19,599 bases of DNA from Euryarchaeota archaeon UBA36 (GTDB taxonomy: Archaea > Thermoplasmatota > Poseidoniia > Poseidoniales > Thalassarchaeaceae): positions 1-19,599 of the forward strand of contig DAJW01000143.1 in the NCBI GenBank assembly GCA_002496485.1, given 5' to 3'. Below the pieces are notes generated by a model, which saw nothing but the letters and a program-made list of their open reading frames with translations, was not told where the DNA came from and did not search any database. Both the position numbers and the translations under genes were made by a program. Positions 7,651-15,453 of the stretch are shown piece after piece; position 1 is the stretch's first letter; each line of letters begins with the position of its first letter.

Positions 7651-8937
7651 TTATGCTTTCTTCTCAATCTTCATACAAACGCCAGCAGCTACAGTTTTAC
7701 CCATGTCACGAATGGCAAATCTAGCCAGCTCTGGGAAGGCATCCATTTGCTCTATAGCCATAGGCTTTGTTGGAGCGAATCTAACGAGTGCTGCATCTCC
7801 AGTCTTCAAGAATGCAGGATTTGCCTCTTTGGTCTTGGAGTTTTCCAGAAGTTCTACGAATCTAACTGCGACTTGTGAGGTGTGGGCATGGAAAACTGGA
7901 GTATATCCAGATCCGATTGCCTTGGGTATGTCCATTAACTGAATTTGGCCAACGAAAGTCTCATCATGTCTTACAAACATAGGTGGATTGTCTTGATATC
8001 CAGCTACATCACCTCTTCTGATATCCGTAGAAGCGAGGCCCCTTACATTGAAACCTACATTGTCGCCTGGTTCTGCCTTCTCATGAATTGTATGATGCAT
8101 TTCTATACTCTTAACTTCAGCAGACTTTTGGCTTGGATTGAATACTACGGTTTTTCCTGAATTTAGTATTCCGGTCTCAACTTTACCTACTGGAACAGTT
8201 CCAATTCCACTTATCTTGTATACATCTTGAATTGGGAGTCTAAGAGGTCTATCTGTTGGTTTAGGTGGCATCTGAATTCCATCTATTGCCTCGAAAAGGG
8301 TTGGACCCTTGTACCAAGGACAATTGTCACTCTTATTGAAAATATTATCTCCATCAAAAGCACTACACGGTACAAAAGGAATATCTGTTGGATTGAAACC
8401 TGCCATCTTTAGCAGATTACTTACTTCTTCAACCACACTCTTGAATTTATCTTCTGACCAGTCTACTCCACTAATATCCATCTTGTTGATATTGACTATC
8501 AGTTGTTTTACTCCTAAAACTCTAGCTAAGAAAGCGTGTTCTTTTGTTTGGGCATTTACTCCGTCGTTAGCCGCAACATTGAGTACAGCAGCGTCTGCTT
8601 GACTTGTGCCAGTAATCATATTCTTAACGAAATCTCGGTGGCCAGGGGCATCGATTACAGTGAAATAGTAATTTGGAGTAAAGAATTCCTTATGTGCCAC
8701 ATCAATAGTGATTCCACGTTCTCTTTCTTCTTTGAGTCCATCCATTACATAAGCAAAACCGAAACCTGATTTTCCTCTTTCAGATGCTTCTTTTTCGAAC
8801 TTATCTATTATGTGCTGCTCAATATGACCGCTATCTAATAGCAGTCTTCCAACTGTTGTTGACTTTCCATGGTCTACATGACCTACAAAAACGATGTTTA
8901 GGTGAGGCTTCTTCTTATCTTCCCATTGTGAACTCAT
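7651..8937 (-). CDS. tuf: Translation elongation factor 1-alpha (aEF1A)
   Basis: A 428-residue GTPase that delivers aminoacyl-tRNA to the ribosome. The G motifs are intact: GHVDHGKS (19-26), switch I RGIT with Thr77, DAPGH (96-100), NKMD (151-154) and CSAF near 194. The two beta-barrel domains follow, with the archaeal/eukaryotic PCSAFDGDN and HTSQVAVRF signatures. Length and N-terminus match archaeal EF1A. The ATG at 8937 has an AGGAG nine bases upstream and a strong TATA box at 8976-8983, which predicts a leader of under 20 bases. uS10 follows 19 bases downstream. High expression is expected. Confidence 0.98.
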   Translation of the reverse strand: MSSQWEDKKKPHLNIVFVGHVDHGKSTTVGRLLLDSGHIEQHIIDKFEKEASERGKSGFGFAYVMDGLKEERERGITIDVAHKEFFTPNYYFTVIDAPGHRDFVKNMITGTSQADAAVLNVAANDGVNAQTKEHAFLARVLGVKQLIVNINKMDISGVDWSEDKFKSVVEEVSNLLKMAGFNPTDIPFVPCSAFDGDNIFNKSDNCPWYKGPTLFEAIDGIQMPPKPTDRPLRLPIQDVYKISGIGTVPVGKVETGILNSGKTVVFNPSQKSAEVKSIEMHHTIHEKAEPGDNVGFNVRGLASTDIRRGDVAGYQDNPPMFVRHDETFVGQIQLMDIPKAIGSGYTPVFHAHTSQVAVRFVELLENSKTKEANPAFLKTGDAALVRFAPTKPMAIEQMDAFPELARFAIRDMGKTVAAGVCMKIEKKA

Positions 8938-8946
8938 AGTGTTACA

Positions 8947-8951
8947 CTCCT
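8947..8951 (-). promoter_or_regulatory. Shine-Dalgarno AGGAG of the aEF1A gene
   Basis: On the minus strand, AGGAG lies nine bases before the ATG at 8937 and inside the short predicted leader. Confidence 0.7.
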
Positions 8952-8955
8952 AAGG

Positions 8956-8977
8956 TGCCCCGGCGACCGTAGGGGCA
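8956..8977. repeat. Inverted repeat between TATA box and start of the aEF1A gene
   Basis: TGCCCC at 8956-8961 is mirrored by GGGGCA at 8972-8977, with a ten-base GC-rich spacer. The right arm touches the TATA box and the left arm lies at the predicted transcription start. It stands out in otherwise AT-rich DNA and could be an operator or an initial-transcript hairpin. No regulator can be named. Confidence 0.4.
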
Positions 8978-8984
8978 TATATGA
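8975..8984 (-). promoter_or_regulatory. TATA box of the aEF1A-uS10 transcript
   Basis: The minus strand reads CATATATG at 8983-8976, preceded by a purine-rich GGGAACGG that could be the TFB recognition element. At the usual 24-27 base spacing, transcription would begin near 8953-8956, just upstream of the AGGAG Shine-Dalgarno. Confidence 0.65.
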
Positions 8985-9050
8985 ACCGTTCCCCGCTGTT
9001 TGAATGAGTATTCGTTAAGATTGTAAGAATTATTTTAGCGGAAAGGTGTG

Positions 9051-10253
9051 TTACTTGTACTCTAGCTCTATAATGAAATGATTTACTTTAGTGTTATGTG
9101 TTTCTGCATTTTCTAGGTCCACTGTCCACTGTCCGGGTAAGTATCCTCTGACAGTGGAACCACCAACAATTTGTATTACACAGTAGTCATTGCCTGTATC
9201 ACAATCTCCCATATCTCTATTTTCATTATCAATTCCTGTAGAATTCATTACTTCATACTCTGTGCTATTGTAGACATAAAAATCTAGTTTATTATTCGTG
9301 GTACCGCCTACTCCACCACCACCTGTTATTCCACCGCCGGGCTGATCATCGTCCTCTTTTGGATATGAAAGATATATCCTGATGTATCTGATTCTATCTA
9401 TATTGTCATCATATGTAACAGGATACTCCCATGTCATTGTAATTGGCTCCTGAATTCTTCTATCAATAATGAAATCTTGCCATTTTCCTTGATAATTAAT
9501 GTAAACGGTTACTTCTTTACTATCTTCCAGATCATTGTTATCAATTACTGTAAGCTTAATTTTTGTAGCTCCCGGATTTCTATCTTCCCATGAAAATTGT
9601 TCTCCTGTTGCGTCTACATCGTTGTCTGTTTCTCCATCTCCATCAGAGTCTACATAAACATCTAAGTCCCAATTCCAACTTACAATATAGTCTTCATTGG
9701 AGCAAGTACCTTTTGCGTCATTAAAGCCAGCACACGATTCGGATGCATCCAGACTTACTGTAACGGTTTCTGAAACTTCTCTGTCATCAGTTTCCTTCTC
9801 TTCACACATCCAGATAATTATCCAGTCACCGCTTCTTGATTCATCACCTTCACAGTTATCATCTCGACTTGTACTGATGATAGCTTTAGGTGCAAAAGTA
9901 TTTTCCTCGGATACAGTAATTGTCTTACTCACAGTTACCTCATGAGTACCATCACTTACTGCTAATCTAACAACATACTCTCCTGCCTGTGAATAAATAT
10001 GATCAGTAGTTAATCCACTTCCAGTATTTCCATCTCCAAATGTCCAAACAAAGGACATAGAATCTGCATCAGGGTCTGATGTTCCAATTGCACTGAATAA
10101 GATTGAGTCACCAGCTTTTTTCAGACCAGATGGTTCTACAGACATTTTTGGAGTTGGTGGACTATTGGAATTTACTATATCAGTACATCCAGAAAACATT
10201 GGAGCAAGAAATAAAATTATTAACATCCATGCCAACTCTCGCCCCTTCGTCAT
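9051..10253 (-). CDS. Lipoprotein with PKD domains and Ca-binding-like loop
   Basis: A 400-residue exported protein. Residues 1-23 form a lipoprotein signal peptide: Lys and Arg near the start, a hydrophobic stretch, and the lipobox FSGC with Cys23. A PKD domain follows at about 34-115, with the WTFGDG signature (70-75) and the GEYVVRLAVSDG strand. A second, more divergent PKD-like domain at about 123-253 contains an Asp-rich DSDGDGETD loop like a calcium site. The C-terminal part is beta-rich with a Gly-rich spacer (GGGITGGGGVGG) and ends in a strand; it belongs to no family I know. Several Cys residues may form disulfides outside the cell. It begins 51 bases after the DNA polymerase stop on the same strand. 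A surface-anchored role in adhesion or substrate binding is inferred from the PKD fold. Confidence 0.88.
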   Translation of the reverse strand: MTKGRELAWMLIILFLAPMFSGCTDIVNSNSPPTPKMSVEPSGLKKAGDSILFSAIGTSDPDADSMSFVWTFGDGNTGSGLTTDHIYSQAGEYVVRLAVSDGTHEVTVSKTITVSEENTFAPKAIISTSRDDNCEGDESRSGDWIIIWMCEEKETDDREVSETVTVSLDASESCAGFNDAKGTCSNEDYIVSWNWDLDVYVDSDGDGETDNDVDATGEQFSWEDRNPGATKIKLTVIDNNDLEDSKEVTVYINYQGKWQDFIIDRRIQEPITMTWEYPVTYDDNIDRIRYIRIYLSYPKEDDDQPGGGITGGGGVGGTTNNKLDFYVYNSTEYEVMNSTGIDNENRDMGDCDTGNDYCVIQIVGGSTVRGYLPGQWTVDLENAETHNTKVNHFIIELEYK

Positions 10254-10304
10254 AGCTTATGCCAGAACCTCATCAAAAATCAATCCTACGGCTCCCAAAT
10301 TCAT

Positions 10305-12965
10305 TTAGAAATCAAAAATACTACTTTGTCCTTTAGGGCGAGGGCCTTTGAGTAGTTCTTTTTCGTCTGGGCCAAAGGCTTCGGTTATTCTTCCTAAGGA
10401 TTTTGCCATACGTTTAGCATAATAGTTTGGATCATAGGATGGTGGTTCTCCGCCTATCTCGTCCACTAGCCAAGCCTGAACGCCTAATTTTCCCTTATCT
10501 TCTTCTCTTGGTTCAGTTATAATGTATCCTACTTTCATCCCGGGAGTGAATTGTAGTCCTGCACTAATTCTTTGTTTAGCTGCTCTAACATAAGGTAATC
10601 CATCCGGATTTGAATACATGCTGAAATCCCAATCATTTTTCTTAGGGTCCCACTTTCCTTTACATGAGCGACTAATTACAAGTTTAGATGGATTAATATC
10701 ACCTTCTCGAATTCTATCAATTACTGATTTAGTCATATTTATTGCTTCTTCTGTCTTTCCATCTAGAATTAATTCGAACATTTTGGTCATTGTTGAAGAT
10801 TGTAATTGAAATGAGTCAGTTCTTCTAACTTCGTATCCTCTAATTAGCATCTCTTCTCGCGGCCATACAACACGTCCGACGTATCTCTTTTTCGCTCCAT
10901 GACTAAAAAATGACGATAGGGCAGTTTCAAATTCCAATTCCGCTCCTTCCTTACTGAATCTTTTCGCTAATGAGTTTCCGAAATTAAGAGTGATATTTTT
11001 TGAATTTTCCCATTTTTCTTGATCTAGCTTATTTTCAGGAAGATGCATGGGAGAATTATGTTCTACAGGCGCCCTGACAAAGATTGAATCGGTATCTGAA
11101 TAAACAACACGTGATCCTTCTTCTTCTAATCCAGAAATGATTGTCCTGATATTGTGCCGAGCCCATTCAGTAATACTAGCGCCCAAGAGTGGGTGCGTGA
11201 ATCTGTAAAAGCTCGATGCAAATACTCCATAAAATGAGTTCATCAGTATTTTTACGGCATATTGCAATTGATCTTGTAAAAATGCTTCAGCTTCATCACC
11301 TTCTCTATTTGCCTTGGACAACGCCTTCTTGTGAGAATCTCTACTATCCATTAGAACTTTCAGAAGCTGTGGCACAAGGCCCAATCTATCATCCTTAGAC
11401 AGATATCTGGTCTTGGTATTGGGAGATACATGATGGGAATCGTCTTCGCTATCATCCCTAACTAAAGTAGTGGAGCAAATATTGTTAGTAATCATAATTG
11501 AAGGGTACATTGACTTGAAATCTAACACTACTACCCAAGGTTCTACTCCTGATTCTACTTCGTGAACATATCCCCCAGCGATTTGGTCTTGTTTTCCGAA
11601 TCCTTTCGTATTGGGTACTGCAACTCCCTTTCTATCTGCTAAGCGAATTACAAGAGAGTCTATCCACCTACTAGTTGTACTAGTGGATGCTACATCTACT
11701 GTCGTTAATGAGACAGAGGCTAATGCCTCTTTTCTGGCTATAGATTTCATTTTTTCAAGTATGTCCAAGGGGAGTATAGTATCCTTAACACAGTATTTCA
11801 GTACCTCATCGGGTCTTTCTTTCCACTCTTGATCCATGTTACTAGCATCTATATCCAACTTGTGCATTTCTTCATCATCGGGCCAAAGAAGTTGTGAAAC
11901 ATATCTTAAGGATTCGCGTTGAGGTCTCAAAGTCTGTCTCGCTTGCCACCAAGCATCTAAGGGTATTCGACCTTTGATAGTCCAAACTCTATTTTGTTCT
12001 CGATTGGGAAAAATTCTACCCAGGCGTCTATATCCTCTTTTTGTTTCATTTTCGTTTACAGGCACCCTTCCCCAGCCAAATAATTGTGACCTGTCAATCT
12101 CTGAATTAGGTTCAATATACTCTGATCTATCTTGCATCCTAGGTAAGTCAAAATTATCTATATTGTAACCAGTTATGAAATCTGGATCCTCCTCACGAAC
12201 TATTTCAGTTAATTTCTCAAGTATATGAGTTTCTGCACCTTTGATTGGAAATTCAGTGCGTTTTCCTGCCCTGTCTATAACAGCTGCGGCGCAAAGTATT
12301 GTATTATTGGCAATACTAGTTTCTAGGTCAAACGAAAATGTAACAAAGGGTGCAGGAAATGGTTCAGTTCTGAATATATCTTGGGCTTTGCAAGAGATAA
12401 TGAGGTCTGTTGGATATATCCCAGATCCGCCAATTTCTTGTATTCTTTTGAGCGCAAGTATTGAGTCAGTTGTTTCGGAATTTTGTGATATTTTTGGAGA
12501 TTTTTTTGATGACCATAGAATTTGACCCTTGACTTTAATGTGCGGACCTAAATCTCTATCTAACAACAAACGCTGTACGAATAATATATCTGCACTAGTT
12601 ACTATCCATCCCTGATCAGAAAGTATTTTTCTAACACTTCGAACCTTTGTTGTATTTTTCAAAAATACTTTGTAATGTGGCCTAATAATTCCATCTTGGG
12701 AGAGTTTCATACCTATATTTTCGGGTTCACCCTGTACATCCTTATTTGCTGAAACGCTACTTAGAGCTAGTAAGGGCTTATCATTAATCTCATCTGTTTT
12801 GGGATCTGAGATCTCGATATACGGTCTAAGGCCATTTACCAACAATAGTGCAGAGTGTCCATTTTTAGAGCGACACCAAAGCTCGATTACTGTATTTGAA
12901 TTCTGACCATCTTGCCATGATCTGTTGTCTCCAGACACAATACAAAGCTCATCTTCCCAAATCAT
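10305..12965 (-). CDS. polB: Family B DNA polymerase with proofreading exonuclease
   Basis: An 886-residue replicative or repair polymerase. The 3'-5' exonuclease motifs are present: Exo I FDLET (Asp213, Glu215), Exo II GYNIDNFD (Asp273) and Exo III YCVKD (Tyr391, Asp395). The polymerase motifs are intact: A DFKSMYPSI (482-490), B KILMNSFYG (572-580), C YSDTDS (622-627), and KKRY (692-695). The last seven residues, QSSIFDF (880-886), form a PIP box for binding PCNA. The frame is open 20 codons further upstream, to 13025, but the ATG at 12965 has AGGAG eight bases before it and starts where family members normally start. No intein interrupts motifs A, B or C. It is divergent from the aminotransferase gene and upstream of the PKD lipoprotein. 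Confidence 0.97.
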   Translation of the reverse strand: MIWEDELCIVSGDNRSWQDGQNSNTVIELWCRSKNGHSALLLVNGLRPYIEISDPKTDEINDKPLLALSSVSANKDVQGEPENIGMKLSQDGIIRPHYKVFLKNTTKVRSVRKILSDQGWIVTSADILFVQRLLLDRDLGPHIKVKGQILWSSKKSPKISQNSETTDSILALKRIQEIGGSGIYPTDLIISCKAQDIFRTEPFPAPFVTFSFDLETSIANNTILCAAAVIDRAGKRTEFPIKGAETHILEKLTEIVREEDPDFITGYNIDNFDLPRMQDRSEYIEPNSEIDRSQLFGWGRVPVNENETKRGYRRLGRIFPNREQNRVWTIKGRIPLDAWWQARQTLRPQRESLRYVSQLLWPDDEEMHKLDIDASNMDQEWKERPDEVLKYCVKDTILPLDILEKMKSIARKEALASVSLTTVDVASTSTTSRWIDSLVIRLADRKGVAVPNTKGFGKQDQIAGGYVHEVESGVEPWVVVLDFKSMYPSIMITNNICSTTLVRDDSEDDSHHVSPNTKTRYLSKDDRLGLVPQLLKVLMDSRDSHKKALSKANREGDEAEAFLQDQLQYAVKILMNSFYGVFASSFYRFTHPLLGASITEWARHNIRTIISGLEEEGSRVVYSDTDSIFVRAPVEHNSPMHLPENKLDQEKWENSKNITLNFGNSLAKRFSKEGAELEFETALSSFFSHGAKKRYVGRVVWPREEMLIRGYEVRRTDSFQLQSSTMTKMFELILDGKTEEAINMTKSVIDRIREGDINPSKLVISRSCKGKWDPKKNDWDFSMYSNPDGLPYVRAAKQRISAGLQFTPGMKVGYIITEPREEDKGKLGVQAWLVDEIGGEPPSYDPNYYAKRMAKSLGRITEAFGPDEKELLKGPRPKGQSSIFDF

Positions 12966-12973
12966 AATTAATT

Positions 12974-12978
12974 CTCCT
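12974..12978 (-). promoter_or_regulatory. Shine-Dalgarno AGGAG deciding the polB start
   Basis: AGGAG on the minus strand is eight bases before the ATG at 12965. No such element precedes the upstream in-frame ATG at 13025, so the shorter protein is preferred. An AT-rich ATTTTAAC at about 13004-12997 could be the TATA element. Confidence 0.7.
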
Positions 12979-13040
12979 GTGATGTTGGACCCTTTTGTTA
13001 AAATCGTGTAATCGTGGGGGGTCATAACAATGCCGGGAAG

Positions 13041-13109
13041 ATGTCCAAGGAAATTGTTGAAAGGTTAGCTTCGTTCCTAAGTGTTAACTGGGGTGAGCGC
13101 GGTGTCTGA
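13041..13109 (+). other. Possible 22-codon upstream reading frame before ilvE
   Basis: An ATG at 13041 opens 22 codons (MSKEIVERLASFLSV, then six residues ending ERGV) closed by TGA at 13107-13109. It overlaps the GTG start of the branched-chain aminotransferase in another frame by eight bases. Six of the 22 residues are Leu, Ile or Val. It has no strong ribosome site of its own. It may be a leader peptide, or simply chance in a short divergent promoter region. Confidence 0.25.
13092..13096 (+). promoter_or_regulatory. Shine-Dalgarno GGTGA of ilvE
   Basis: GGTGA with a five-base spacer precedes the GTG at 13102, the same arrangement as at the peptidase, uS10 and Rieske genes. It favours GTG 13102 over the earlier GTGs at 13081 and 13093 and over the ATG at 13126. 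Confidence 0.65.
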
Positions 13110-14127
13110 AAAATCGAGTGTTGATATGGATTGGGATTCGCTCACATTCAGCTTTACTAAAACCGATCGAATGTATGTAGCAAGATGTAACGAAGGGGAA
13201 GAATGGGAAAAAGGATTAATGCAAGATTTTGAAAATCTAAGTTTATCTCCTGCATCAGGCGTGATAAATTATGGGCAAGGACTTTTTGAAGGAATGAAAG
13301 CCCAGTATGCAGAAGATGGTAAAGTTGTCCTTTTTCGTCCTGCTGAAAATGCTAGAAGATCTAGAGAGGGTGCCAGAAGATTGGGTATGCCTCCTATTCC
13401 TGAGGAAATGTTCCTGGATGCAATAAAACAAACTGTAAAAGAAAATATTAGATGGGTCCCTCCTATTGGTAAGGGTGCCTTATACATTAGGCCACTATTA
13501 TTTGGGAGTGGGGCGATATTAGGAGTCGCTCCAGCACCTGAGTTTACGTTTTTGGTTTATGTTTCTCCAGTAGGTCCATACTTCAAGGGAGGAATTAAAC
13601 CAACCTCACTTCGAGTTTCTGATGAATTTCATAGAGCCGCTCCGGGTGGTTCGGGTGGTGTTAAAGCTATAGGAAATTATGCCCCAGGTATGGTTCCTTC
13701 AAAGATGGCTAAGAAAGATGGTTTCTCAGAGATAATTTACTTAGATGCAGTTAATCACAAGTATGTTGAGGAAGTAGGAGCAGCAAACTTTTTTTGTGTG
13801 AAAAATGAAATAATCTCAACACCCGAATTGACTGGAACTATATTAGCTGGAGTTACACGATCATCAGTGATTGAGCTAGCTAAATCTAGAGGTTATGAGG
13901 TAAGAGAAGAAAAAATAGATATTAGCTACGCAATGGATGCAGATGAGTGTTTTTGTGTAGGAACTGCAGCAGTTGTTTCTGCAATTGGAACAATTGAGCA
14001 TGGAGAAAAGGTAGTAGAATTCTGTGGAGGTAGAGTTGGGCCTATAACGATGGAAATGTACGAATTATTAACTTCCATACAACAACGGAAAATTGCAGAT
14101 GAATTTGGATGGACTGTTGAAGTTTAG
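13102..14127 (+). CDS. ilvE: Branched-chain amino acid aminotransferase
   Basis: A 341-residue PLP-dependent fold-type IV aminotransferase that makes Val, Leu and Ile from their 2-oxo acids with glutamate, in the cytoplasm. Characteristic segments are YGQGLFEGMKA near the N-terminus, FRPAENARR, YIRPLLFG, the PLP-lysine motif VKAIGNYA (Lys188), and YVEEVGAANFF followed by GTILAGVTR. These are the class II (BCAT2/IlvE-II-like) signatures, as in eukaryotic and many bacterial BCATs of about 340-360 residues. Start choice rests on the GGTGA five bases before GTG 13102; starts at 13081 or 13126 would change the length by only 7-8 residues. The Rieske gene follows 19 bases downstream on the same strand. 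Confidence 0.93.
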   Translation: MSEKSSVDMDWDSLTFSFTKTDRMYVARCNEGEEWEKGLMQDFENLSLSPASGVINYGQGLFEGMKAQYAEDGKVVLFRPAENARRSREGARRLGMPPIPEEMFLDAIKQTVKENIRWVPPIGKGALYIRPLLFGSGAILGVAPAPEFTFLVYVSPVGPYFKGGIKPTSLRVSDEFHRAAPGGSGGVKAIGNYAPGMVPSKMAKKDGFSEIIYLDAVNHKYVEEVGAANFFCVKNEIISTPELTGTILAGVTRSSVIELAKSRGYEVREEKIDISYAMDADECFCVGTAAVVSAIGTIEHGEKVVEFCGGRVGPITMEMYELLTSIQQRKIADEFGWTVEV

Positions 14128-14137
14128 AAATTTCTAG

Positions 14138-14142
14138 GGTGA
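14138..14142 (+). promoter_or_regulatory. Shine-Dalgarno GGTGA of the Rieske gene
   Basis: GGTGA ends four bases before the ATG at 14147, within the 19-base gap after ilvE, supporting translation from a shared mRNA. Confidence 0.7.
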
Positions 14143-14146
14143 GATT

Positions 14147-14506
14147 ATGGCTTGGCGAAATGCCGTTAAGTTGAGTAAAGTTAAATCTGGTAATTTGAGA
14201 ATGTTAAACCTTGGAAGTAAGATAATTATGATTTGTAGAGACGGAGATGATTTTCATGCCACTGAAGGGTTGTGTAGACACATGAGATGGCCACTTTCGT
14301 GGGGTGGTAAAATAGAAGATGGGTGCATAACATGCCCGCTTCACCAAACAAGACATAGATTGGATGATGGTGAGTTGGTGGAATGGGCACCATTTCCGTT
14401 GTTCCCACCATACGGTAAATTTGTTGGGAAGTTATCCAAAAAGAAAAATCTAAAAATTTACAATACGAGAATGTCGGGTGAATACTTGCAAGTTTATTTG
14501 GATTAA
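14147..14506 (+). CDS. Stand-alone Rieske [2Fe-2S] protein
   Basis: A 119-residue single-domain Rieske protein. The two cluster-binding boxes are CRH (Cys43, His45) and CPLH (Cys63, His66), separated by 17 residues, in the Cys-x-His...Cys-x2-His pattern of Rieske ferredoxins. No signal peptide, membrane anchor or oxygenase catalytic domain is attached, so it looks like a soluble cytoplasmic electron carrier or a subunit of a larger enzyme. The sequence after the second box resembles the small NirD/Rieske ferredoxin group. It sits 19 bases after ilvE and its stop lies two bases from the stop of the convergent SRP19 gene. Its redox partner is not visible here. Confidence 0.9.
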   Translation: MAWRNAVKLSKVKSGNLRMLNLGSKIIMICRDGDDFHATEGLCRHMRWPLSWGGKIEDGCITCPLHQTRHRLDDGELVEWAPFPLFPPYGKFVGKLSKKKNLKIYNTRMSGEYLQVYLD

Positions 14507-14508
14507 GC

Positions 14509-14952
14509 TCATCTCCTTTTGCCGAATTTACCCTTTCTTTTACTTGATGACTTATTTTTGAATTTTTTTCGCTGTGACCTTTGTCTTACATTTCCCCTGG
14601 ATGTACGAGGTGAAACTGCATCTCCACGAGTTTGTGCTTCTTTCATTCTATCCCTAAGAATACTTCCTATTTGCTGCATTACTCCTTCTTTACTGATTGA
14701 ATTAGTGACTTCAAGCGCATGCTTTGGTGGCATTACAAGTCTTCCTTCTTTTGAATACGGACGAGAAGGGTGACTGATTTCAGGTTCCTGTCTCATCTTT
14801 CTTATTCCAGACGTTCTTGCAGCCCAAACTAGAGTTTCCAATGTTGGATTGGGAATACTAGCTATTTTGGGCACTCTACGCCCTTGAGAACGAGTCAATT
14901 TAGAGTCGAAATATCGAGTCCAAAGAATCATTTCTTCTCTATTCGACGCCAT
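14509..14952 (-). CDS. srp19: Signal recognition particle 19 kDa protein with long basic tail
   Basis: A 147-residue SRP19, which binds SRP RNA helices 6 and 8 and helps SRP54 assemble for co-translational targeting. The family core is clear at about 8-80: the LWTRYFDSKLTRSQGRRVP segment, then PNPTLETLVWAA, and a Tyr-Ser-Lys-Glu-Gly-Arg turn leading to the last strand. Archaeal SRP19 proteins are usually about 90-105 residues. Here a helical segment and then a Lys/Arg/Ser-rich tail (about 115-147, ending KGKFGKRR) extend it. The gene lies 45 bases downstream of eS8 on the same strand, a neighbour pair seen in other archaea. No Shine-Dalgarno is evident before the ATG. Confidence 0.92.
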   Translation of the reverse strand: MASNREEMILWTRYFDSKLTRSQGRRVPKIASIPNPTLETLVWAARTSGIRKMRQEPEISHPSRPYSKEGRLVMPPKHALEVTNSISKEGVMQQIGSILRDRMKEAQTRGDAVSPRTSRGNVRQRSQRKKFKNKSSSKRKGKFGKRR

Positions 14953-14997
14953 GATATGATGAATTCAAACTAGCCATGTTTCTTGAGCCTTCGGATA

Positions 14998-15393
14998 TTA
15001 TTCATCGATAAGTACTCCACTAACTACACCATGCATTCCTGGCCTACTAGTTACTCTGACTTTACCCATTTCGGTTTCTAGAATAGCGCCTTTAGTAACT
15101 ATATTTCTACGAACAAAGTTTGAATCTGCATCATTACCTACTACATTGACTACATTGGTCAGAATTGTTTTACCATCCTTGGGGATATTTACATTTACAG
15201 ACTTTACACTAAGTGACCTAACTGTCTGAGAATTAGCTCTCTTTCTGTAATTTTTTCTAATATCCTTTTCACCTACAAAAGCAAATTGTTTTTCACTAGC
15301 GACTTCGGTTCTTCTCTTTCCTCTGTATCTATTTGGACGTTTGAGGCGTCCACCTGTGGGCTTTCGACGCGATATGCCATGCCACTTCGCCAT
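14998..15393 (-). CDS. rps8e: Small-subunit ribosomal protein eS8
   Basis: A 131-residue eS8 ribosomal protein found in archaea and eukaryotes. The N-terminus WHGISRRKPTGG with its run of Lys/Arg and the KRRTEVA segment are diagnostic, as are the VRRNIVTKGA and TSRPGMHGVV segments near the C-terminus. Length is typical for the archaeal protein. An AAGGAGGG lies upstream, but about 16 bases from the ATG, farther than usual. It is 60 bases downstream of thrH and 45 bases upstream of srp19, all on minus, so a three-gene transcript is plausible. Confidence 0.96.
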   Translation of the reverse strand: MAKWHGISRRKPTGGRLKRPNRYRGKRRTEVASEKQFAFVGEKDIRKNYRKRANSQTVRSLSVKSVNVNIPKDGKTILTNVVNVVGNDADSNFVRRNIVTKGAILETEMGKVRVTSRPGMHGVVSGVLIDE

Positions 15394-15453
15394 TATTTAC
15401 GCCGAATGACCCTCCTTATTTCAATGGATTGGAATCGGTCATCTACGTGTAAA

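Noticed and set aside
7631..7942. 103-residue open frame on plus
   Set aside because: It is antisense to the conserved C-terminal domain of aEF1A; the aEF1A reading is unambiguous.
10305..12965. Intein in the DNA polymerase
   Set aside because: Archaeal polB motifs A, B and C are common intein sites, but all three are continuous and the total length is normal.
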